Source: an uncultured Clostridia bacterium
Lineage (GTDB): Bacteria > Bacillota > Clostridia > Lachnospirales > Lachnospiraceae
Reading direction: 5' to 3'
NCBI GenBank assembly: GCA_947178015.1
Contig: CAMWWW010000058.1
Location: forward strand, 1-10,506
Length of the DNA: 10,506 nt
Below, in pieces: positions 1 to 5,841 of the stretch (the stretch's first letter is position 1; the number at the start of each line of letters is the position of its first letter). The position numbers and the translations under genes were made by a program. The notes beneath the pieces are model-generated. The model was not told the DNA's origin, did no database searches, and saw only the letters and a program-made list of their open reading frames with translations.

Positions 1-113
1 AGGTTTTTCACGAGCTTACTGTCCGCTACGTTTTTCACTAAGCGAGAGCGGGGTGGCGGAGGACTATAGGCGATTCTCTGCGCGGACCTTTCTCGAAAAT
101 GATTATGCGAGTA
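1..113. repeat. Possible repeat element or structured intergenic sequence, cut by the window edge
   Basis: This stretch is visibly richer in G+C than the AT-rich bases after it. GTTTTTCAC occurs twice, at 3-11 and 30-38, a spacing of 27 bases. Two arms can pair across it: CGAG (11-14) with CTCG (92-95), and GTCCGC (21-26) with GCGGAC (82-87), which could close a folded RNA or DNA structure. One reading frame on each strand is open through it, but neither has a start with a ribosome binding site, and I recognise no protein. It could be the end of a dispersed repeat, a structured RNA, or the remnant of a gene lying to the left. Only the direct repeat and pairing arms are seen; the rest is inference. 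Confidence 0.3.
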
Positions 114-291
114 ACTCCTACAAAATGTTATTCTTTATCAAAAAATGTAAATTGGTGTTAAAAGAATACATTCTAGAAAATATCGTTAGACCTATCCAGA
201 TATAGTCAGGAATTTACATTCCATCTATTTTATGCTATACTATTCGCATATACTAATGTATTTTATTTCAAAAGAAAAGGAGATATAATTG
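114..291 (+). other. AT-rich intergenic leader region of the zinc-ribbon gene
   Basis: No gene is seen here. It contains a perfect 10-base inverted repeat, AATGTAAATT at 144-153 and AATTTACATT at 211-220, whose right arm overlaps the -35 box of the promoter at 213-241. It ends in the ribosome binding site AAGGAG at 277-282. The predicted untranslated leader is about 43 bases. Confidence 0.5.
213..241 (+). promoter_or_regulatory. Sigma-A type promoter, extended -10
   Basis: TTTACA (213-218) and TATACT (236-241) are 17 bases apart, and TGC directly before the -10 box gives an extended -10 element. Both boxes differ from consensus by one base. Transcription would start near 248 and drive the plus-strand zinc-ribbon gene at 292. 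Confidence 0.7.
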
Positions 292-1107
292 ATGCCTTGG
301 TGCCCAAATTGTAAAATGGAATATATTGAAGGGATTTCTGTCTGCCCAGATTGCGGTAGTTCTCTTATTGATAGTAAGGAAGAGCTTCAACCTGCCAACA
401 AAATTGTCTTTCAGGGTGAGGAGCTCATCTCTGAGCAGATCGCAGAATTTTTAGACTATTCTGGAATTCAGTCCGTTGCCGCAGGTGAACCAAATGAAAA
501 TGGCTTTCCTGTTTTGGTATCTGAAACCGATTATGAGGAAGCAATGAAATTTGTTCATATCTTTTTATATAAAGAATCGGAAAAGCGATTGGAAGAAGCA
601 CAAGCTCCTGCAGAGAATCAAAAAGCTCCTGCTCCATATGTGAAAAAAGCGGATAAATATGACGATGTTCATTCTTCCGCCATCACTTTGCTTGCCGTCG
701 GCATCCTTGGCGCTATCTTTCTTATTTTAAAGATTGCTGGTTTTCTTCCTTTTTCCTTTGGCTCTGCTTCTTTGCTTTTTGACGTTGTGATGGGGGCTAT
801 TTTTATTTTCTTTCTTATCAGTGGCTTTTCTTCACTAAAGCGTGCTAAGGTTATCAAGGGTGAGATCCATGAGGAGGTAACAGCCACCAAAGAGATCACA
901 GAGTGGTTTCTCTCCGAATATACGGCTGCTTCCATTGATCAAGCAATTTCCGCTGATGCTGATACACCGGAAGAGTTAAAATATTTTCAGCGCACGGAGT
1001 ACATCAAACATGAGGTAAACACTCGTCTGACCGAGTTAGATGATTCCTATCTTGAGGATCTGACAGAAAATCTTTATCACAGTTTGTATGAAACAGAGGC
1101 TTCCTAA
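292..1107 (+). CDS. Zinc-ribbon protein with DUF2007-like domain and two membrane segments, function unknown
   Basis: 271-residue protein. Residues 4-21 form an N-terminal zinc ribbon with cysteines 4, 7, 18 and 21 (CPNC and CPDC knuckles). Residues ~37-93 resemble the DUF2007 'putative signal transducing' fold: a strand, a helix covering successive residues of a hydrolase-like ferredoxin fold, then a short conserved-looking 'FPVLVSETDYEEA' stretch. A charged, Pro/Ala-rich linker (~94-128) leads to two hydrophobic helices (~129-150 and ~158-181), then a basic stop and an acidic helical tail (~190-271). I chose ATG 292 over the in-frame TTG at 289 because AAGGAG (277-282) sits 9 bases upstream of it and the zinc ribbon starts right away. 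The basic residues after helix 2 suggest both ends are cytoplasmic. It has its own promoter and terminator, so it is probably a single-gene unit. The DUF2007 match is by eye and tentative; the zinc ribbon and membrane segments are clear. Confidence 0.85.
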   Translation: MPWCPNCKMEYIEGISVCPDCGSSLIDSKEELQPANKIVFQGEELISEQIAEFLDYSGIQSVAAGEPNENGFPVLVSETDYEEAMKFVHIFLYKESEKRLEEAQAPAENQKAPAPYVKKADKYDDVHSSAITLLAVGILGAIFLILKIAGFLPFSFGSASLLFDVVMGAIFIFFLISGFSSLKRAKVIKGEIHEEVTATKEITEWFLSEYTAASIDQAISADADTPEELKYFQRTEYIKHEVNTRLTELDDSYLEDLTENLYHSLYETEAS

Positions 1108-1126
1108 TATCCTATGAATATACAAA

Positions 1127-1170
1127 AATCGCTCCATTTTTATCATTTTGATATGGAGCGATTCTTCTTA
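1127..1170. terminator. Bidirectional rho-independent terminator between convergent genes
   Basis: AATCGCTCCAT (1127-1137) pairs perfectly with ATGGAGCGATT (1153-1163): an 11-bp stem with a 15-base loop. Read on the minus strand, the stem is followed by TTTTTG, a good U-tract ending the nfnAB transcript (last stop codon at 1178-1180). Read on the plus strand it is followed by TTCTTCTTATT, ending the zinc-ribbon gene transcript (stop 1105-1107). Confidence 0.85.
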
Positions 1171-1177
1171 TTCATTC

Positions 1178-2569
1178 TTATTTATTGGAAAGATACTCGT
1201 GTATTCCCTTTGCGCCAGCTTTTCCTGCCTCCATGGCAAGAATCACCGTTGCGGCGCCGGTTACAGCATCGCCTCCGGCAAATACACCTTCTTTGCTGGT
1301 CTGTCCATTTGTCGCCTCAGCAATTATACATCTATGTTTATTGATCTCCAATCCCTTTGTAGTAGAGGAAATCAGCGGATTTGGCGAGGTTCCCAATGAC
1401 ATAATCACAGTATCCAGCTCCAGTTCAAATTCCGATCCGGGAATTTCGACAGGTCTTCTTCTACCGGACGCATCTGGCTCACCCAATTCCATGCGGATAC
1501 ATCTCATTCCTTTTACCCAGCCATTCTCATCGACAAGAATCTCAACCGGATTTGTGAGAAGGTCAAAGATAATTCCCTCCTCCTTGGCATGGTGTACTTC
1601 CTCCACTCTCGCGGGAAGCTCCTCCTCGCTTCTGCGGTATACAATGTGTACCTCCGCACCTAGACGAAGTGCTGTTCTTGCCGCGTCCATGGCAACATTT
1701 CCGCCGCCCACCACAGCTACCTTTGTGCCTGCCACAATCGGGGTATCGTATCCATCCTGAAATGCTTTCATCAGATTGCTTCTGGTCAGATATTCATTTG
1801 CCGAGAATACGCCGTTGGCATTTTCTCCCGGAATTCCCATAAATTTTGGAAGCCCTGCACCAGAACCGACAAATACTGCCTCAAAGCCTTCCTCTTCCAT
1901 AAGCTCATCTATTGTAGTCGATTTTCCAATTACCACATTCGTCTCAATCTTGACACCCAATTTCATTAAATTCTCAATTTCGGGTTTTACAACTTTCTCT
2001 TTTGGCAGACGAAATTCAGGAATTCCATATACCAAAACTCCGCCCGGCTCGTGCAGTGCCTCAAAAATTGTCACCTCATAGCCAAGCTTCGCCAGATCTC
2101 CTGCGCAGGTGACGCCGGAGGGCCCTGAGCCAATCACAGCCACCTTTTTGCCGTTGGTGGTCGCAGGCTTTTTGGGAGAAATGCTGTTCTCTCTCGCCCA
2201 ATCTGCCGCAAAGCGCTCCAGTTTTCCGATGGAGATAGGCTCTCCCTTCACACCTCTGACGCATTTTCCCTCACACTGACTTTCCTGTGGACATACACGG
2301 CCACACACAGCGGGAAGTGCGGAGGATTCCGAAATAATCCGATATGCCTCCTCCACATTTCCATCCTGAATTTCTTTGATAAAACCGGGAATATTGATGG
2401 CAACGGGACAGCCGCTCACGCATCTCGCATTTTTGCACTTTAGGCAGCGGGACGCCTCCGCCTGTGCCTCCTCCATATTATAGCCCAGACATACTTCCTC
2501 AAAATTCTTTGCTCTTACCTGTGGTTCCTGCTCCCGAACCGGTACCTTCTTCAATACATCGCTCTCCAT
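1178..2569 (-). CDS. nfnB: NfnB: large subunit of NADH-dependent reduced ferredoxin:NADP+ oxidoreductase (GltD-like)
   Basis: 463 residues, the usual length for NfnB. It is the electron-bifurcating flavin subunit of cytoplasmic NfnAB, which couples ferredoxin and NADH oxidation to reduction of two NADP+. The N-terminal Fe-S domain has cysteines 42, 45, 50, 54 and 89, 93, 99, 103, enough for two [4Fe-4S] clusters. The flavin dinucleotide-binding motif is at ~145-152 (IGSGPSG) and a second Rossmann motif for NADP(H) at ~287-296 (VVGGGNVAMD). The flavin-contacting GGDAVTGAATV stretch is at 432-442. Many pipelines call this family glutamate synthase small chain (gltD or 'gltA'). I prefer NfnB because nfnA lies directly upstream and no glutamate synthase large chain is in the window. 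ATG 2569 has AGGAGG five bases upstream, at 2575-2580. Transcription ends at the hairpin 1127-1163. Confidence 0.9.
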   Translation of the reverse strand: MESDVLKKVPVREQEPQVRAKNFEEVCLGYNMEEAQAEASRCLKCKNARCVSGCPVAINIPGFIKEIQDGNVEEAYRIISESSALPAVCGRVCPQESQCEGKCVRGVKGEPISIGKLERFAADWARENSISPKKPATTNGKKVAVIGSGPSGVTCAGDLAKLGYEVTIFEALHEPGGVLVYGIPEFRLPKEKVVKPEIENLMKLGVKIETNVVIGKSTTIDELMEEEGFEAVFVGSGAGLPKFMGIPGENANGVFSANEYLTRSNLMKAFQDGYDTPIVAGTKVAVVGGGNVAMDAARTALRLGAEVHIVYRRSEEELPARVEEVHHAKEEGIIFDLLTNPVEILVDENGWVKGMRCIRMELGEPDASGRRRPVEIPGSEFELELDTVIMSLGTSPNPLISSTTKGLEINKHRCIIAEATNGQTSKEGVFAGGDAVTGAATVILAMEAGKAGAKGIHEYLSNK

Positions 2570-2580
2570 GGTATCCTCCT

Positions 2581-3462
2581 CTATTCACACTGCCCGCAGC
2601 CGCCGTGATGGGTATCCCCCTCGCGAAGCTTAAGCACCGCTTTTCCTTCTGCCGTCTTATACATCTGCTGACGCTTCATAGCCTCATCAAAATTCACCAG
2701 ATGTCCGTCAAACTCTGGTCCATCTACGCAGGCAAACTTTACCTCGCTGCCCACTGTCACACGGCAAGCGCCGCACATGCCCGTGCCGTCTACCATAATC
2801 GGATTTAAGCTGACGATCGTCGGTAACTGAAGCTCCTTAGTGAGAAGGGAGACGAACTTCATCATAATCATCGGTCCAATCGCCACACAGACATCATACT
2901 TCTTTCCCTGCGTCTGCACCAGATCCTTGATCACCTCTGTTACCATACCTTTTCTCTCATAGGAGCCATCATCTGTGGTAACATAAAGATTTCCGGCAAC
3001 TTCCTTCATCTCCTCTGTAAGAATCAGCAGATCCTTTGTCTTTGCCCCCACAATCACATCTGCCTCTATGCCATGCTCATGCAGCCATTTCACCTGTGGA
3101 TAAACGGGAGCTGTACCTACACCGCCTGCCACAAACAACATCTTTTTCTTCTTAAGCTCTTCCAGATCCTCACCTGTAAACTCAGACGCCTGTCCCAATG
3201 GTCCTGTAAAATCACGGAAGCTGTCGCCTTCCTTAAGAGTTGCCATCTTCTCTGTGGACGCACCCACTATCTGAAATACTATGGTAATAATCCCTTTTTC
3301 ACGATTATAATCACAGATGGTAAGCGGAATCCTCTCTCCTCTGTCATCCATCTTAGCAATAATAAATTGCCCCGGCTGGCAGGATTTTGCAATTCTTTTT
3401 GCCTCGACATCCATCAAATAGATTTTGTCGGCAAGTTTCTCTGCTTTCAGTATCTTGTACAT
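2581..3462 (-). CDS. nfnA: NfnA: small subunit of NADH-dependent reduced ferredoxin:NADP+ oxidoreductase
   Basis: 293 residues, family-typical. Ferredoxin-NADP+ reductase-like fold that carries FAD and binds NAD(H), partner of the adjacent NfnB. RIPLT (44-48) is the flavin-binding motif and GGVGTAP (113-119) the nucleotide-binding loop. The C-terminal [2Fe-2S] site shows Asp225, Cys230, Cys233 and Cys245. This spacing (D-x4-C-x2-C-x11-C) matches the known Asp/three-Cys ligation of NfnA proteins. The family is related to PyrK and is often annotated 'sulfide/dihydroorotate dehydrogenase-like FAD/NAD-binding protein'; there is no pyrD neighbour here, so PyrK is unlikely. The protein ends in a Cys-rich tail (HHGGCGQC, 285-292). 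ATG 3462 has AGGAGG (3469-3474) at good spacing. The stop codon is 11 bases before nfnB, and the nfnB ribosome binding site starts directly beside it, so the two are co-transcribed. I see no clear promoter in the 50-base gap upstream. Confidence 0.9.
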   Translation of the reverse strand: MYKILKAEKLADKIYLMDVEAKRIAKSCQPGQFIIAKMDDRGERIPLTICDYNREKGIITIVFQIVGASTEKMATLKEGDSFRDFTGPLGQASEFTGEDLEELKKKKMLFVAGGVGTAPVYPQVKWLHEHGIEADVIVGAKTKDLLILTEEMKEVAGNLYVTTDDGSYERKGMVTEVIKDLVQTQGKKYDVCVAIGPMIMMKFVSLLTKELQLPTIVSLNPIMVDGTGMCGACRVTVGSEVKFACVDGPEFDGHLVNFDEAMKRQQMYKTAEGKAVLKLREGDTHHGGCGQCE

Positions 3463-3512
3463 CGTAATCCTCCTACATATAATCTATTGCAACCCCTATA
3501 TGGATTTTACAA

Positions 3513-4943
3513 TCATCTGGTATCTGACTGATACGTATAGCCGCCTCCTGATTTTGCTGAAAGAGAATGAACCTCTCCCTTATCTGTCGTCACGGCATAC
3601 AGCATCTCGCTCAATGTGGTGGTCTCCCCCGCCGCGGTCCTTCTAAGTGTAAAGATATAACACTCCTCTGCACCCCCTGCGCCCGCTATTTCTGCCAGCT
3701 CCACAAACTGCACACTGATTCGTTCTCCATTTCCCCTGTTTCCATTGAGATCGGACATAATGCCAATGGAAACCAAATAATTTCGAAGCTTTATCACAGC
3801 CGCATCATATGGAAAGGAACGGCTGATGGTACACTCATAATTTTTCTTTGCCGGCATGCTGGAAACGCCATATTTATCTACCACAATCGCGGAAAATATT
3901 GTATTTCCTATTGGCATTGTCACGGGAGCACTGTACTCCTTTGAACTTTCCTTATCAGGAGTCGAACCATCTGTCGTGTAATAAACTGTCCCTCCCTCCG
4001 GGACCTCTACCTCTATCTGCTTGGAATATTCATATGTCCCATTCTCCGGCTTTATGACAGGAGCGTCTGGGATCAACAAGGAAATCGTATAGACCTCCAA
4101 AAGCTCCTCCCCCGCAAGCCCAGCCTCATTCACCGCCACTGCGCGAAGTGTTGTGCTTCCCACTTTCTCTACGGCTATCGGTGCATTATAGACCGTACTA
4201 TTTGCCGTCGGCTCCGAGCCATCTAACGTATAGTAGATCACAGAATCAGGCTGGCTGTTTACCAGCGCAACCGAAAGGTGATCGTGGTATTCCCCTCCCG
4301 GAATACTCACCGAAAGCTCCCCTGTCCGGTATTCCGACAGCGACTCTCCCGCCGCCGTTCCCTGTGTCTCCTTTAATATCCTGTTCATCAGAGACGTATT
4401 TCCAGCAAGCTCACATGCTTCCATTAACTGCTTATAATAGGAAGCTTGTCCAGATAGATTCACCACCTCAAGCAGCATCTCCACCATGCGGTCATATTCT
4501 CCCAGCACCTCATAACAGTCAGCGGCAACCAGCCTTACATCAATATCCTCTGTATTATATTTTAATGCCTCTGTAAAGCAGCGAATGGCTGATCCATATT
4601 CTTCCTGTGAATAATAAGAAAGACCTTGGGCATACTGATAATCATAAGAATGAATCTCATTGTATTTTATATACGCAAACACGCCGCCCATTATTATGGC
4701 AAGCAAAACCACCAACATACTACTAAGCAGTAGGATCTGCCGCTTTCGTTTTCGCAATAACTGCTCACGCCTCTGTTGAAGTCGTCGTTCCTTCTCCAAA
4801 GATTTCTTATTCTTTTCTTCTAAGGGAACTTCTATTTCGAAATCTAATGGATTATAATCAGGGACTATCTGGATCGCTGTTCCGCATTTCTGACAAAATA
4901 CTTCCCCAATATCCACTTCATTTCCGCAATTCTTGCACTTCAC
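3513..4943 (-). CDS. Membrane-anchored protein: zinc ribbon, TPR-like helices and two chitobiase-C-terminal-like repeats
   Basis: 476 residues, not recognised as a named gene. Order of parts: zinc ribbon with Cys 3, 6, 17, 20; acidic linker; strongly basic, probably coiled-coil stretch (~44-69); one membrane helix (~70-92); TPR-like helices (~101-190, with a YSQEEYGSAIRCFTEAL repeat); two tandem CHB_HEX_C_1/Fn3-like repeats, at ~207-288 with YYTLDGSEPT (237-246) and ~292-372 with YYTTDGSTPD (321-330); and a C-terminal alpha/beta domain (~376-476) I cannot name. The basic residues before the helix suggest the zinc ribbon is inside and the rest outside the cell. The start is GTG 4943, supported by a GAGGTG ribosome binding site five bases upstream and by the zinc ribbon beginning at residue 3. 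It has its own promoter (4984-5012). nfnA follows after 50 bases without a terminator. An anchored wall-binding or sensing role would be a guess. Confidence 0.85.
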   Translation of the reverse strand: MKCKNCGNEVDIGEVFCQKCGTAIQIVPDYNPLDFEIEVPLEEKNKKSLEKERRLQQRREQLLRKRKRQILLLSSMLVVLLAIIMGGVFAYIKYNEIHSYDYQYAQGLSYYSQEEYGSAIRCFTEALKYNTEDIDVRLVAADCYEVLGEYDRMVEMLLEVVNLSGQASYYKQLMEACELAGNTSLMNRILKETQGTAAGESLSEYRTGELSVSIPGGEYHDHLSVALVNSQPDSVIYYTLDGSEPTANSTVYNAPIAVEKVGSTTLRAVAVNEAGLAGEELLEVYTISLLIPDAPVIKPENGTYEYSKQIEVEVPEGGTVYYTTDGSTPDKESSKEYSAPVTMPIGNTIFSAIVVDKYGVSSMPAKKNYECTISRSFPYDAAVIKLRNYLVSIGIMSDLNGNRGNGERISVQFVELAEIAGAGGAEECYIFTLRRTAAGETTTLSEMLYAVTTDKGEVHSLSAKSGGGYTYQSDTR

Positions 4944-4983
4944 TAAACCACCTCTTTATTTTACACGAAAAGCCTCACGGATT

Positions 4984-5012
4984 ATTTTATCATATAATGT
5001 AATCTTGCGCAA
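4984..5012 (-). promoter_or_regulatory. Sigma-A type promoter for the zinc-ribbon/TPR gene, with palindrome over the -35
   Basis: On the minus strand TTGCGC (5007-5012) and TAAAAT (4984-4989) are 17 bases apart, and TGA before the -10 gives an extended -10 element. The -35 box lies inside the perfect palindrome CTTGCGCAAG (5004-5013), which could be an operator. The predicted start is near 4977, about 34 bases before the GTG at 4943. Confidence 0.65.
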
Positions 5013-5034
5013 GTATACGGTCCAAAAAACAGTT

Positions 5035-5685
5035 TTAATCCTCACACCTCTTTCCCATTTCGTGCCTCTCTGTCACTCTTCCCTCTATAAGCAATCTTTC
5101 AAAGATATGTTCAAAAACTACTGCCTGAATATATCCTGTAATTCCCATAAGAAACATAACTGGAAAATATAGGAAAAACCAGCAGATGATAATGGTCAGA
5201 AACTGCACGAACACAATGATTATCGTCCACCCCAGATTTCGCACTGCCAGCAGCGCCGCCATATGAAAGGTTCCTGTTATAGTATTCTCAAAGCGCGCCA
5301 GCACGGGAAACACATAGCAGGATATGATCTGAACAACCAGCAGCAATATTGTAAATACAGCACATTGTATCGGAAACTGTCCCCCTCCAAGCACGGCATA
5401 ATAAAACAGATTAACGCCAAATATCACCTCTCCCAACAATAATAAAATCCATACCGGCGTCGCACTTTTCAGATTTCTTCGAAAAGCGCCAAAAAAAGCC
5501 GAAGCAATATACCCCTCTTTATTCTTTACCATCTTTAACAGCACCTCGTACAGCGCCGTTGTCGCCGCTCCCATCGTCACAATCGGAATACTGCATAAAA
5601 ACCACAATAATCCTACATATATCATCTGTACTAATTTACGGACCGCATCCGCAAACGGACTATTAATATGAAATAAATTCGCCAT
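5035..5685 (-). CDS. yesL: YesL-family (DUF624) membrane protein of a sugar ABC transporter operon
   Basis: 216 residues with about five hydrophobic helices (~21-43, 77-98, 104-128, 151-172, 173-190). It carries the family's early motif CSIPIVTMGAATTALYEV (31-48) and YVFPVLARF (124-132). YesL/DUF624 proteins are found beside LplABC-type sugar uptake genes in Firmicutes; their molecular role is not established. I chose ATG 5685, with an AAGGAAG-type ribosome binding site about five bases upstream. The frame is open up to 5838, but the extra 51 residues are Arg-rich and unlike the family, and would be encoded across the hairpins at 5717-5778. The gene is the last of the transport cluster, 156 bases after the solute-binding protein gene. 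No clear terminator follows it; a T6 run at 5023-5028 lacks a stem. The symbol is by family, not proven orthology. Confidence 0.85.
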   Translation of the reverse strand: MANLFHINSPFADAVRKLVQMIYVGLLWFLCSIPIVTMGAATTALYEVLLKMVKNKEGYIASAFFGAFRRNLKSATPVWILLLLGEVIFGVNLFYYAVLGGGQFPIQCAVFTILLLVVQIISCYVFPVLARFENTITGTFHMAALLAVRNLGWTIIIVFVQFLTIIICWFFLYFPVMFLMGITGYIQAVVFEHIFERLLIEGRVTERHEMGKRCED

Positions 5686-5716
5686 TATTCTTCCTTTCCT
5701 GCGTATAAGCCTTAAA

Positions 5717-5733
5717 AATAGGATGCCCCTATT
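5717..5733 (-). terminator. Small hairpin with T-tract upstream of yesL
   Basis: On the minus strand AATAGG and CCTATT (arms at 5717-5722 and 5728-5733) form a 6-bp stem with a 5-base loop, followed by TTTAAGG. The stem is weak. It could be an attenuator or simply part of the leader ahead of yesL. Confidence 0.35.
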
Positions 5734-5753
5734 AAAGCGCGTAATAAGTGGAA

Positions 5754-5778
5754 AGGCGGCAGGAAAATCCCGCCGCCT
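5754..5778 (-). terminator. Strong GC-rich hairpin between solute-binding protein gene and yesL
   Basis: AGGCGGC (5754-5760) pairs with GCCGCCT (5772-5778); after one mismatch the stem continues with three more pairs, leaving a loop of three A. On the minus strand it is followed by TTTCCACTTATT, a short imperfect T-tract. It lies 63 bases after the binding-protein stop codon. It probably acts as a partial terminator or protects the 3' end of the binding-protein mRNA, lowering yesL expression relative to it. Confidence 0.6.
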
Positions 5779-5841
5779 ATATTCTATACTCATCCAATTT
5801 ATCAGAAACTCTCGCCTGTTTTTCTTTCTCCTATACACAAA

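Noticed and set aside
2..205. Plus-strand frame open from the left edge to a TAG at 203-205
   Set aside because: No start codon with a ribosome binding site, no recognisable protein sequence, and its second half runs through AT-rich intergenic DNA. It could be the end of a gene cut by the window, but nothing supports that.
289..291. TTG as start of the zinc-ribbon gene
   Set aside because: The ATG directly after it at 292 has the same ribosome binding site at normal spacing and gives the same protein minus one residue.
1185..1760. Plus-strand open frame opposite nfnB
   Set aside because: Antisense to a well-conserved gene; low-complexity Ser/Pro/Thr composition typical of a reverse-strand shadow, and no ribosome binding site.
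4148..4576. Plus-strand open frame opposite the zinc-ribbon/TPR gene
   Set aside because: Shadow of the domain-bearing minus-strand gene; no start signal and no recognisable fold.
5686..5838. N-terminal extension of yesL by 51 residues
   Set aside because: The extension is Arg-rich, unlike the family, and crosses two hairpins. ATG 5685 has a good ribbon-free upstream ribosome binding site and gives the usual family length.
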